Below, piece by piece: positions 33,867 to 45,099 of a stretch of 64,000 nt of DNA. The DNA comes from Diphasiastrum complanatum (taxonomy: Eukaryota > Streptophyta > Lycopodiopsida > Lycopodiales > Lycopodiaceae), in the NCBI GenBank assembly GCA_029204225.1, contig CM055092.1, forward strand, positions 11,922,310 to 11,986,309, read 5' to 3'. How positions within the stretch are numbered: the first letter of the stretch is position 1; each line of letters starts with the position of its first letter. The position numbers and the translations under genes are program-made. The notes below the pieces were generated by a model, which saw only the letters and a list, made by a program, of their open reading frames with translations, was not told the DNA's origin and did no database searches.

Positions 33867-34753
33867 ATGGATGCTCAAATAGCATTCCTAAACGGATATA
33901 TCCAAGAAGACATTTATATCTATCAACTTGAAGGTTATATCCTTCAAGGCCAAGAGCATAAGATATGCAAATTGCAGAAAGCTCTCTATGGACTGAAGCA
34001 AGCTCCCAGGGCCTGCTTCGATAACATCAATCGATTCTTGTTGCAGCACAATTTTACTTCTAATTCAGCTGACTCTAACATCTATCTCAAGCACATAAGC
34101 TCAAGCTATGTTATAATAGCATTATACATTGATGGTTCTCTAATTATCAACAATTCAATTGATCTACTACAAGAGACGAGGTCTCTATTGTTGAAGCAAT
34201 TCAAGATGACTGATTCCGGCCCAATGCACTATGGAGATAACCAAAGACAGAGCGAACAGAAGGATCGCGATAAGCCAAGAAAAGTTGGCCACAGGCACGG
34301 CATGGAAAACTGACAACTCCATTGACTCACCCATGGATCCAAGATTCAAGCTGTCAAAAGACATGTGCCCAAAGACTGAAGCCGAGCATAAAGAGATGTG
34401 CAAATACCCCTATCAGTCGATAGTTGGATCGATCATGTATGCCATGATCTGCACACAACCTGACTGAGCATACACATTCATCACATTGTCGTAGTATATG
34501 TCAAATTTTAGCCCACCTGATTGGAAAGCTCTACAAAGAGCATAAGATACAAAACCCACAAACCTATTTTGGAATCAGTAAAAGGTTGAAAATCAACCTT
34601 AAGACTTAAGATTTATAACTAAAAGTGACAAAGCACTATGCTTTGTGCTATGATGGAAACACGCACTAATTTTGAACGTCTATTCTGATTCGGACTGGGC
34701 TGGAGATGTGGACACTCGAAAATCCACCTCTGGCTATCCATGCTTCTTAGTAG
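33867..34753 (+). repeat. RT array unit 8, left part (split by insertion)
   Basis: Starts MDAQIAFLNGYIQ and matches unit 7 closely, but RT has ACFDN for AWFDN and a TGA replaces a sense codon after CTQPD. It is cut at CTTCTTAGTAG by the copia insertion; the rest of the unit resumes at 40984. Confidence 0.9.
34749..34753. other. Target-site duplication, left
   Basis: AGTAG, to be compared with AGCAG at 40984-40988. The uninterrupted array reads CTTCTTAGCAGG at this place. Confidence 0.85.
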
Positions 34754-35490
34754 TGTGAAGAATTGAAAAAGATTATCTATGTTAGATATAGGGGTCTTAT
34801 GTTTTTTAGATCAAGCATCTAGGTGTAGGATGTTGATAGGAATAAATTTGGCATAGATGGCAAATTATGCATTTCCACTTGTAATGCCACTATTGAGCCA
34901 AAATAGAGTAAGAGGCTAAACACTTGCTAATCAGAGTGTAGACAAGTGTAAAGTTTTTGTTTGATGAATTCCAAGAGGTCCAATAGGATATAGAGGTGGA
35001 ACCTTGTGAGGTCCAATAGGAAATTGAGGTGTGCTTGAATATAGTCCAATAGAATTAAGAGGTGCATAGATCAATGATCCAATAGGATCAAGAGGTGACA
35101 AAATGTGGTTTAATCATAGTTAAGCATAGTGGTAGCTCGTGGACCTACTAGTATCATTGTACTCCTCATTTTGAAGTCAATTGATTTGGTGATTTCATGG
35201 ATTTTGTGAGTTATTGGATTTCTAGCTTTCTCTCTCTACCCGAGAGCTCTTGATGCATTTTCTTTCTTTACCCGAGGAGAGCAGCCTGTTTTTACTTAGA
35301 TTATTTTTTGAATACTTCCCACATGTGTGAGTGAGAGTTGGAAGTGATTGAATGCATGTAGTAGTGTGTTTTTGCCATAGGATTCAAGATTGATCTTGAA
35401 TCTCAATCTAGTCTTGATCTTGGTGCATCTACACACCTTAGGAGATCACAAGTACATGTAGTGGACAGTCCACACGTGTGAAATTCAACA
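34754..35490 (+). repeat. 5' LTR of the young copia element
   Basis: Starts TGTGAAGAATTG, ends GAAATTCAACA, 737 bp. Holds the CCAAT-unit run (34977-35115), CACATGTGTG where the 3' LTR has CACACGTGTG, and a terminal GTGGACAGTCCAC hairpin followed by CACACGTGTG. Confidence 0.95.
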
Positions 35491-35503
35491 TGGTATCAAA
35501 GCC
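35491..35503 (+). other. Primer-binding site
   Basis: TGGTATCAAAGCC directly follows the LTR; one G to A change from the usual initiator Met tRNA site TGGTATCAGAGCC. Confidence 0.88.
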
Positions 35504-36247
35504 TACCTAAGGTTACCATGCATTTTGATCCATCTAAGTGAAAAAAATTTCATCAATCTTGAGCTAGAAGTTGTCAAGGCCCATTTTCCTAGCTATCTTG
35601 TTCAATCTTGGATCAAAAGAGATCAAAAGGACATTGATTGGGTCTGACCTAGTACTGTACGGAATCAGGTGCTCAGACACGTGTGAGGAACATCCAATTT
35701 CAGTTTGGAAGTTCTCTCTCATGTTTGATCCATTTATCTTGCTTGATAGCTTGTTTTGAAGCTATTTTTGTCTAGTTTCTGTTGCAATCAGTTTCATTCC
35801 ATTTGATTGAGCCAATCAAAAGTTATAAGCTTTTGAAGAGGGTTAGGTAGGGCACCTAGACCTAGGTAGACACATTTGGTTTGGTCAAGAGATTGCTTGG
35901 TTGATCCAAAATCACAGTTGTATGCTTGCCAATCTCATCTATATGTGATCTAGGCACTGTTTTGAGATCTTAGCCATTTTGTTTCATGCAATATCATTGT
36001 ATTTGAGTCAAATTTGGTTTCTTAGTGTATTTCACACGTGCTAAGAGTGTTAGATCCTAACTTTTCCTATACTCCATCATTTGATGTGAAATAGATCTTG
36101 TTTTAGAGAGATTTGAGTAGCTAGTGAGAATCAATTCACAAATTGTTGTAAGATCTTTCATAGGAGGAGATAGTACTCAATTATTGGATCCTATTGAAAG
36201 TGTGTAACAACATTTATTGTTCATCATTTGAGTTTTCTTCACTTCAA

Positions 36248-39200
36248 ATGTCTTCAATGGGTTCATCCTTGTTGGAACCAAGTGAAAGATTGACCAATTC
36301 AAATTATTCAATTTGGAAAATGAGGATGGAGTCCATCTTGATCCTTCAAGACGTGATGGACATAGTTCTTGGCCTTGAAGAAGAACCACAAGTTCTTCAA
36401 GAGGTTCAAAAATACAAAAAGAGAGCTAGGATGGCTCTCCACTACATTAAGATGAATGTCTCTAATGAGATATTGAGGGAGATAGGTACTTGTACAACAG
36501 CCAAAGAAGCTTGGGATTGTCTCAAGACTATCTATGAGGCTAAGAATACCTCTAGGCTTCTCACTCATAGGAATCAAATCTTTCAAAGTAGCCAAAAGAG
36601 TGATGAGAGTGCATCTAGTTATGTTTTGAGAGTAAAAGATATTCATAGAGAGCTTGCTTGTATTGGTGATTCCATCAATCAAAATGAGCTAGTTCAAGTC
36701 ATTCTCAATGGCTTGAGAAGTGAATTTGATAATCTTGTCCAATCCTATGCCATTAAGGAGGAGCTACCAAGTTTGGAGGCTCTCCAAAGTGTGCTAATTT
36801 CAGAAGAATCAAGACAAGAGTACAAGCTCTTGAGGATGGACAAGCTTTCTCTCACTCATAATGATGGCAAAGCTCTCTTTGCCAAGGATAAGCACAAAGA
36901 GAGGAGCAAGAACCAACATCAACAATCCTCAAGCAAGGACAAAGTCAAATCCAAAGACAAAGATGAGGAGGAAGATGATTCCTCTAATGCTTCATCATCC
37001 AAGCTCAAGAAGAAGAAGAAGATCAAGTGCTTTTATTGTGGCAAGAAAGGTCATTATGCCACCAATTGCTTCAAAAAGAAGAATCAACTCAAGCAAGCCA
37101 ATATTACCAATGAGAAGGAAGACACTATTGCAAGTGATGGAGAGGGATCTCTTATGGTCTCTAGTTTCTCATCTACTCCTTTCAAGAAGGACGGCCTATG
37201 GTATATTGATAGTGGAGCCTCTTCACATATGTGTAGCTCCAAGGACTCTTTCTCTTCTATTGCACCTTATGATGGAGTGAAGAAATCAATATACACTACA
37301 AATGATTTTGAATGTCCTATTGAAGGCATAGGAAACATTCCCTTGAAGCTTGCATCCTCTAAAGTTCTCTCTCTCTCTAGAGTTCTTTATGTACCTAAGC
37401 TTACCAAGAATCTTGTTAGTGTTGGCCAATTGCTTGATAATGGCCTTGATGTAAAATTCAATATTGATACTTGCACTATCAAGAAGAATGATAAGATACT
37501 TGCATTAGGATCTAGATTTGGTGGCATCTATAAACTAGATCCAAATGAGTATGTGAATGCTTGTAATGTTGCTCTTGTGAACAAGCTCTCTATGGAGGAA
37601 TTATGGCATAGGAGGTTGGGACATCCCAACTACAAATCCATGCTCTCTATGATCAAAGAATCCAAAGCTATTGGCTTGCCAAAGTCATTCTCCAAGAAGA
37701 TCAAGCCTTGTGAGGCTTGTGCTATTGCTAAATCTCACAAAAAGCCATTTACAAGATCTTCTATCAAAAGCAAACATCCTTTGGAGTTAATCCACTCGGA
37801 TGTGCATTTCTCATCAACTACAAGCAAGGGAGGAGCCACTTGTTTTGTTACTTTCATTGATGATTACACAAGATTCACTTGGATATATCTTCTTGCTTCA
37901 AAATCTATGGTGTTTGATCATTTCCTTATTTTCAAAGCTTATGTAGAAAAGCAGTTCTCATTCAAGATTAAAGCTCTTAGAAGTGATGGAGGTGGTGAAT
38001 ATATCTCCAATAAATTTCAAGATTTTTGTGAGCTTGAAGGCATTAAAAGAGAGTTTTCTTGTGCCTACTCTCCATCTCAAAATGGAGTGGCCGAGAGAAA
38101 GAATAGATCTCTATGTGAATGTGCAAAATCTATGAGAATTGAGGCATCTTTGCCCAAAGATTTTTGGGGAGAAGCCATTAACTGTGCAAATTATCTTTGC
38201 AATAGGCTCCCACATATAGCTCTTGGAGGAAAGTCACCATATGAAATCTTATTTTTGAAGAAGCCTAAGGTTGATCACCTTAGAGTTTTTGGATGCTTAT
38301 GCTTTGTCCATATTCCCTTGGAAACAAGGAAGAAGGAAGATCCTAGTGCATGCAAAGGGATCATGGTTGGATACTCATCCACCAAGAAGGCCTATAGAGT
38401 CTTTATACTCTCTACTTCTCAAGTTATTGAAAGTAGAGATGTTGTCTTTCATGAAGATCAACACTCATCATTTGAAGAGGCCGAGATCAAGAAATCTATG
38501 GATGCATCATCAATTATTGATTTTGAAGACAATCATGATGTGATGGGGTCGAGATTTGAAGAAGACTCTCCTCGGATTTTTTCACCAAGAAGATCCATGA
38601 GAGATAGATCCGAGCCTAAGAGGCTCTCATATGTTGACAAAGGCAAACAAGTGGATCTTGATTCCACTAATTATGTTTTTTATGTCTCTCATGAAGAGCC
38701 AAAGAATGTACAAGAGGCACTCAATACCAAGGAGTGGTATGATGCCATGAAGCAAGAGTATGATGCATTGATCACCAACAATACGTGGGAGCTTGTGGAT
38801 CCTCCTTCCAACAAGCATGTGATTGGTTGCAAGTGGGTACTTCGGATCAAGTTCAATCATGATGGCACCATCAACAAGCATAAAGCAAGATTATGTGCCA
38901 AATGATTTGCTCAAATCCATGGTCTTGATTATGAGGAGACCTTTGCACCCGTTGCAAAGATGGTGACAATAAGAATTCTTATTTCTCTTGCTTGTTTTTT
39001 CAAGTGGAAGGTGTTCCAATTAGATGTATCCAATGCTTTTCTAAGTGGTTATCTTGAGGAGGAGATCTATATGGAACAACCTCAAGGATTCATCAAGGAT
39101 GAGTCCAAAGTGTGCTTGCTCTTCAAAAGTCTTTATGGACTCAAGCAAGCACCAAGATCATGGTATTCAAGACTTAACTCTTTTCTTATCTCACTAGGAT

Positions 39201-40231
39201 TTACTCTTAGTGACTATGATCCTTCCATGTATCTAAAGTTTGTTGATAGCAATATTGTCATTCTTCTAATTTATGTTGATGACATTATTCTTTGTGGAAG
39301 TTGTATCAAGCTAGTTGATGAAACCAAGCTAGCACTTGGATGTGAGTTTAAAATGCAAGATCTAGGAGAGATACATTACATCCTAGGCCTAGAAATTGAT
39401 TTTTATGAAAATCATGTCTTTATATGCCAATCTAGATATGCTCACTCTATGTTGAAAAAATTCCATATGGAAAATTCTAAGAGCATAGATACTCCAATGG
39501 AGCAAATTGTAAAAGATCCTAACAAAGGTGATGAAAGATCCTTTGAGGACATCACACTTTTTAGGAGTCTTGTAGGCTCCTTGATTTGGCTTACCATTAC
39601 TAGGCCCGATCTTAGTTTTTGTGTGCACAAATTGAGTCAATTTATGCAAGAACCTAAGATCCAGAAGATGGCCAAGAGGATTCTAAGATATGTATCTTCA
39701 TCTTGTGATTATGGTCTACTCTATAAAAGTGAAGATCTATTCATTATTGGCTACTCGGATTCGGACTTTGCAAGTGACAAGATGGATCGAAAGTCTATTA
39801 GTGCATACACTATCTTTCTTGGAGGCAATCTAATATCTTGGCTTTCCAAAAAGCAAGATACTATATCTCTCTCTTCATGTGAGGCCGAGTACAAAGCACT
39901 CACTACAACTACCAAAGAAGTGCTTTGGATCAAGAGGTTATTAATGGAACTAAAGTGCATCAAGGAGGATGATCTACCAATGATCAAGTGTGATAACATC
40001 TCGACCCAAGCTCTTGCCAATAATCTCATATTTCATGCAAGAAGCAAGCACATAGAAGTGGAACACCATTTTGTGAGAGAAAAGCTTATTGGAGGAGAAA
40101 TCTATTTGGAGCATGTCAACTCGTCCTCTTGTATTGCCGATCTACTCACCAAGCCTTTGAGCAAAAGTGCTTTCATCAAGCATAGATCTAATCTTGGAGT
40201 TATTTCAAGATCAATGCTCAAATCTTCATAG
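36248..40231 (+). pseudogene. Copia Gag-Pol polyprotein with one in-frame stop
   Basis: A frame of about 1,328 codons. Residues 1-230 are Gag. At about 261-274 is the CCHC knuckle CFYCGKKGHYATNC, and at about 320 the protease DSGASSHMC. From about 452 comes Gag-pre-integrase LWHRRLGHPNY with CEACAIAK. Integrase spans about 510-620: HSDVHFSS, FIDDYTRFTWIY, LRSDGGGEY, then NGVAERKNRS. RT starts near 840 and has KSLYGLKQAPRSWYSRL, then YVDD at 39272-39283. RNase H has YSDSDFASDKMDRKS, SLSSCEAEYKAL and ADLLTKPLSK. A TGA at 38903-38905 lies just before FAQIHGLDYEETFAP, where relatives have a Gly codon; the frame continues unbroken afterwards. MSSMGSSLLEPSERL is preferred as the start over the ATG at 36194 because it aligns with the Gag start at 13212. 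The stop probably inactivates the copy, unless read through. Confidence 0.95.
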
Positions 40232-40274
40232 ATAATTTTTTAGGAGTGTGAAGAATTGAAAAAGATTATCTATG
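40227..40274 (+). other. Polypurine tract and 3' LTR start inside a strong inverted repeat
   Basis: CATAGATAAT (40227-40236) pairs perfectly with ATTATCTATG (40265-40274). After a one-base bulge, TTTTT (40237-40241) pairs with AAAAA (40259-40263). The 17-base loop holds AGGAG and the LTR start TGTGAAG (40247). The left arm is outside the LTR, so only the 3' end can form it. Confidence 0.8.
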
Positions 40275-40983
40275 TTAGATATAGGGGTCTTATGTTTTTT
40301 ACATCAAGCATCTAGGTGTAGGATGTTGATAGGAATAAATTTGGCATAGATGGCAAATTATGCATTTCCACTTGTAATGCCACTATTGAGCCAAAATAGA
40401 GTAAGAGGCTAAACACTTGCTAATTAGAGTGTAGACAAGTGTAAAGTTTTTGTTTGATGAATTCCAAGAGGTCCAATAGGATATAGACGTGGAACCTTGT
40501 GAGGTCCAATAGGAAATTGAGGTGTGCTTGAATATAGTCCAATAGAATTAAGAGGTGCATAGATCAATGATCCAATAGGATCAAGAGGTGACAAAATGTG
40601 GTCCAATCATAGTTAAGCATAGTGGTAGCTCGTGGACCTACTAGTATCATTGTACTCCTCATTTTGAAGTCAATTGATTTGGTGATTTCATGGATTTTGT
40701 GAGTTATTGGATTTCTAGCTTTCTCTCTCTACCCGAGAGCTCTTGATGCATTTTCTTTCTCTACCCAAGGAGAGCAGCTTGTTTTTACTTAGATTATTTT
40801 TTGAATACTTCCCACACGTGTGAGTGAGAGTTGGAAGTGATTGAATGCATGTAGTAGTGTGTTTTTGCCATAGGATTCAAGATTGATCTTGAATCTCAAT
40901 CTAGTCTTGATCTTGGTGCATCTACACACCTTAAGAGATCACAAGTACATGTAGTGGACAGTCCACACGTGTGAAATTCAACA
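40247..40983 (+). repeat. 3' LTR of the young copia element
   Basis: 737 bp, TGTGAAG...TTCAACA, a direct repeat of 34754-35490 with about ten differences. Confidence 0.95.
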
Positions 40984-40988
40984 AGCAG
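40984..40988. other. Target-site duplication, right
   Basis: AGCAG, identical to the array sequence; the left copy has one C to T change. Confidence 0.85.
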
Positions 40989-41093
40989 GAGGACCCATTT
41001 CATGGAACAGTCGAAAGCAAAAATGCATTTCTTTGTCCTCCACCGAATCTTCTGCAATGGATTGTAATTGTCGAAGATTTGAATATTCATCAA
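40984..41093 (+). repeat. RT array unit 8, right part
   Basis: AGCAGGAGGACCC continues the RNase H text broken at 34753, then joins to the next RT start. Left and right parts together total 992 bp after removing one duplicated 5-mer. Confidence 0.9.
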
Positions 41094-42083
41094 ATGGATG
41101 TTCAAATAGCATTCCTAAACGGATATATCCAAGAAGACATTTATATCTATCAAACTGAAGGTTATATCCTTCAAGGCCAAGAGCACAAGATATGCAAATT
41201 GCAGAAAGCTCTCTATGGACTGAAGCAAGCTCCCAGGGCCTGGTTTGATAACATCAACTGATTCTTGTTGTAGCACAATTTTACTTCTAGTCAACTGACT
41301 CTAACGTCTATCTCAAGCACATAAGCTCCAGCTATGTTATAATAGCATTATACATTGATGGTTCTCTAATCATCAACAATTCAAATCAGCTACTACAAAA
41401 GACGAGGTCTCTATTGTCGAAGCAATTCAAGATGACTAATTTGGGCCCAATGCACTATGGAGATAACCAAAGACAGAGCAAACAGAAGGATCGCGATAAG
41501 CCAAGAAAAGTTGGCCACAGGTATGGCATGGAAAACTGACAGCTCCATTGAGTCACCCATGGATCCAAGATTCAAACTGTCAAAAGCATGTGCCCAAAGA
41601 CTGAAGTTGAGCATAAAGGGATGTGCAAATACCCATATCAGTCGATAGTTGGATCGATCCTGTATGCCATGATCTGCACACAACCTGACTTAGCATACAC
41701 ATTCATCACATCGTCGTAGTATATGTCAAATTCTAGCCCACCTAATTGGAAAACTCTACAAAGAGCATAAGATACAAAACCCACAAACCTATTTTGGAAT
41801 CAATAAAAGGTTGAAAATCAACCTTAAGACTTAAGATTTATAACTAAAAGCCACAAAGCACTATGCTTTGTGCTATGATGGAAACATGCACTAATTTTGA
41901 ACGTCTATTCTGATTCGGACTGGGCTGGAGATGTGGACACTCGAAAATCCACCTCTGGCTATCCATGCTTCTTAGCAGGAGGACCCATTTCATGGAACTG
42001 TCGAAAGCAGGAATGCATTTCTTTGTCCTCCACCGAATCTTCTGCAATGGATCGTAATTGTCGAAGATCTGAATATTCATCAT
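41094..42083 (+). repeat. RT array unit 9 (long, 990 bp)
   Basis: MDVQIAFLNGYIQEDIYIYQ, KALYGLKQAPRAWFDNIN then a TGA; later frames give LYIDGSLIINNSNQLLQKTRS and MDPRFKLSKACAQ with a small deletion. More diverged than units 1-8. Confidence 0.88.
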
Positions 42084-43010
42084 ATGGATGTTCAAATAGC
42101 ATTCCTAAACGGATATATCCAAGAAGACATTTATATCTATCAACCTGAATGTTATATCCTTCAAGGCCAAGAGCATAAGATATGCAAATTGCAGAAAGCT
42201 CTCTATGGACTGAAGCAAGCTCTCAGGGCCTAGTTCGATAACATCAATCGATTCTTGTTGCAGCACAATTTTAATTCTAGTTCAGCTGACTCTAACATCT
42301 ATCTCAAGGACATAAGCTCAAGCTATGTTATAATAGCATTATACATTGATGAATCTCTAATCATCAACAATCCAAATCAGCTACTACAGGAGACGAGGTC
42401 TCTATTGTTGAAGCAATTGCACTATGGAGATAACCAAAGACAGAGTGAAAAGAAGGATTGCGATAAGCCAAGAAAATTTGGCCACAGGTATTGCATGGAA
42501 AACTGACAACTCCATTGACTCACCCATGGATCCAAGATTCAAACTGTCAAAAGACGTGCCCAAAGACTGAAGCCGAGCATAAAGTGATGTGCAAATACCC
42601 CTATCAATCGATAGTTGGATCGATCATGTATGCCATGATATGCACACAACCTGACTTAGCATACACATTCATCACATTGTCGTAGTATATGTCAAATTCT
42701 AGCCCACCTAATTGGAAAGCTCTGCAAAGAGCATAAGATACAAAACCCACAAACCTATTTTGAAATCAGTAAAAGGTTGAAAACCAACCTTAAGACCTAA
42801 GATTTATAACTAAAAGCCACAAAGGACTATGCTTTGTGCTATGATGAAAACACGCACTAGTTTTATACGGCTATTTTGATTCGGACTGGGCTGGAGACAT
42901 GGACACTCGAAAATCCACCTCTGGCTATCTATGCTTCTTAGCAGGAGGACCCATTTCATGGAACAATCGAAAGCAAAAATGCATTTCTTTGTCCTCCACT
43001 GAAACTTCTA
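42084..43010 (+). repeat. RT array unit 10 (last, runs into parental RNase H)
   Basis: The RT core reads YIDES instead of YIDGS, there is a TAG at the KQALRA position, and 18 bp are missing in LLLKQL-HYGDNQ. After LSSTET the sequence continues as normal RNase H (TMKEIIWLRR) instead of rejoining RT, so this is the right edge of the array. Confidence 0.88.
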
Positions 43011-43316
43011 CAATGAAGGAAATCATTTGGCTCAGAAGATTACTCTAGGATCTGAGATTTTCTCATGTCAGTCAAACTATACTCTATTGGGAAAATCAAA
43101 GCTATATCGCTCTATCTATGAACCCACGAACTCACTCTAGAACTAAGCATATTGAAGTTCAATTTCGTTTCCTTAGAGAGAAAGTTTAGAACAAAAATAT
43201 GGAACTGTCATACCGACGGTATGCTGGCTGACGTTTTGACAAAGCCATTGTCGAGGAAAAAGCATGTTGCCTTAACAAATATGCTAAATTTCATCAGAAT
43301 CCTAGCAGTTAAGCTT
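42875..43316 (+). pseudogene. Copia RNase H C-terminal remnant at the array's right edge
   Basis: FLAGGPISWNNRKQKCISLS and TMKEIIWLRRLL continue past the point where array units rejoin RT. Then come YWENQSYIALSMNPRTHSRT, KHIEVQFRFLREKV and DGMLADVLTKPLSRKKHVAL. This completes the RNase H domain (HIE-x-x-x-HF-REK and ADxLTKPL motifs), with a few stops and one frameshift. The polypurine tract AAAGGGGG (43317-43324) and LTR start follow, so this is the 3' end of the element whose RT was amplified. Confidence 0.85.
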
Positions 43317-43510
43317 AAAGGGGGGTGTTGGAGTTTGATCTTACTCCTACTCACTTGAATTCATTTTTTGAGTACTCTTGAACTATGTAAATGTCCACTC
43401 TCTACAACAGTCTACAATTTTACTCACAAAGTCGAACAATCTGCATAAATACATGGATAATCGAAACAGAGTGAAAGTCAACTTGACATTCAATTGGACA
43501 GTCGGCTCTC
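43317..43510 (+). repeat. Polypurine tract and 3' LTR (start) of the array-type copia
   Basis: AAAGGGGG (43317-43324) then TGTTGGAGTTTGATC from 43325. About 190 bp match the LTR fragment at 22545. The LTR end was not located; the sequence past about 43510 shows no match inside the window. Confidence 0.7.
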
Positions 43511-45090
43511 GACTCAAAAGTCAAATGGTCATTTATTGAATACAATACAGACTACGTCACTGTTCAAACTTACTTCTCTTCACGACTGTTATCTATACAA
43601 TTTACACTACGATTATACTTTATGTGATGTATTTCTAAATGTATGTCATACTCAATTGTTGTATTTTTTGCTTTGGGTAATCTAGTGATACGAGGATTTG
43701 CATCTCTAGACTTGTGACGCCAAAGTCGTCATATCAACGAGCCTCCATCAACAAGCATGGAGAGGGCTTTAATACATTTTGGATGTTCTGCTTGGCAAAA
43801 ATTAATGTTAGTGACAATTGCATGGGAAACAAAGTGATGGTAGGCTTTTACAAATAACCAAAGCCAAAACAAAAATTAGTACATTAGCATGTATACCCTA
43901 CATTCTTATGAGCATTATCATAAAAATTGCTACAATAAGTAATAGGAGTAGTACAAGAGTGATTGGGATGAGTCAAAATCCCATAATCCCACAATTGTAA
44001 CTTTACGTAGGGAGACAACAAGAAATAAGTTAGAAGGTTATAGGAGGGCTATACACTTTTGTCAAGAGCTAAACTCTTATTTTGTGAATTCTCTAGATTT
44101 ACTTGCTTTGTCCCTAGTCCAACCATTAAGAGAAAATTTGGACCTAGCTTTAAGGTGTATCAAGTTTTAAAAGAGAAAAGTTTGTTTTTGCCTCTCTCTC
44201 CAATTGACACAAATGACATACAGTATGTACTATGAAATCAAGAAGGAAAATAGCCCAATAGCATGCATTAATGTGTTGACATACATCACCAAAAAGGCTA
44301 TATAACCAATTATTGTGAATTTGATAGTAAAACTTTGACATAGTTGACTTTCGATCTCACATGAACTTCACTAAGTAGTCGTATCGAAACTAACACAATC
44401 TTTAAACTATACTGAAGTAATACTTGCAAAGTGCATAGGCGTATGTCATGATGTCAATGCTTAAAACATTAATGTTGAACTGATTGATGGAAGTAAAAGC
44501 TTCAATAGCTACTATTCATAATAAGTATATCTAGTTTGCATCCTTTGGAGCATAGGAGACTGTCAAGCATCTCACATACCCACTATTTCCCAAAGTCTTC
44601 ACTAAATGCCATGAATCTCTTCTTCAATTATAGTCGACGCCTTTGAGCAATTATCTGCAAAAAGAGCATATTTCAATCATTTTGAGTATTTAGGTTCACA
44701 TCAAGGGCTTAAACGAAAGATCAAATAATCTATACAAGTACATAAACCAAATGCCATAAACAAGAAATACAAGGCTTTTTTTAGTGTAAACTAACTCCAC
44801 CTAGGCCAGTGGTTGAACTCACTAACTAGATTTAAAGATTTTCTTCTAAGTAAATTTTGTGAGCCAATCAAGCCTTTAAAAGAGAACCACAAAAGCTTTT
44901 CAAGAAATTAAACAGTTGCGAAATAACCTAAGCACAAGTCATTGAGCAAACAAGATCTAAATCGTTCTACAAGCCAAGCCTTTTGTTTGTAGCAGCCCTA
45001 ACTAGATATTAGACCACAACTACCATACTATGAATCACATGTACAATTATTTGTGTATAGAGGCCAAAGGCCCAATACAATGGCCTCAAA
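43511..45090. other. No gene recognised; probably the rest of the LTR, then intergenic
   Basis: Short ORFs without motifs. The LTR starting at 43325 should end somewhere in the first several hundred bases, but no matching terminus or target duplication was found. Confidence 0.45.
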
Positions 45091-45099
45091 AGGGCAAGC

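Larger units (their letters stand above)
34754..40983 (+). mobile_element. Young, nearly intact copia LTR retrotransposon
   Basis: The 737-bp LTRs (34754-35490 and 40247-40983) differ at about ten positions by eye. A 5-bp target duplication flanks the element: AGTAG (34749-34753) and AGCAG (40984-40988), one mismatch. The internal region has a primer-binding site, a polyprotein frame covering Gag, protease, integrase, RT and RNase H in copia order, and a polypurine tract. One in-frame TGA interrupts RT. The element sits inside unit 8 of the RT array and is therefore younger than that array. LTR and Gag are related to the element at 11635-16731. Confidence 0.96.
28582..43010 (+). repeat. Tandem array of copia RT-RNase H segments, interrupted by a copia insertion
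   Basis: Ten RT starts (the codons for MDVQIAFLNGYIQ, or MDAQIAFLNGYIQ in unit 8) lie at 28582, 29574, 30013, 31005, 31444, 32436, 32875, 33867, 41094 and 42084. Spacings are 992, 439, 992, 439, 992, 439, 992, then 992 once the 6235-bp insertion (element plus one TSD) is removed, then 990. Each long unit runs from RT through RNase H and then joins back to RT. Short units lack 553 bp between RT and RNase H. The first three long-short pairs (1431 bp each) look identical to the base. In long copies YVDD is replaced by YIDG (YIDES in the last), so the repeated RT was already dead. Confidence 0.93.

Noticed and set aside
28900-34403. Recurrent 124-aa and 72-aa minus-strand ORFs in the array
   Set aside because: Antisense shadows of the RT frame; they repeat only because the DNA is tandemly repeated.
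28582-34753. CRISPR-like or diversity-generating cassette suggested by regular repeats plus RT
   Set aside because: Units are 439-992 bp of copia pol with an inactive core, without spacers, template repeat or variable repeat.
34754-40983. Retrovirus-like element with an envelope gene
   Set aside because: The order protease-integrase-RT-RNase H is copia, and no ORF lies between RNase H and the PPT.
43317-43360. PPT hairpin at the array-type copia 3' end
   Set aside because: AAGCTTAAA against TTTGATCTT pairs at only seven of nine positions; too weak to count with the others.
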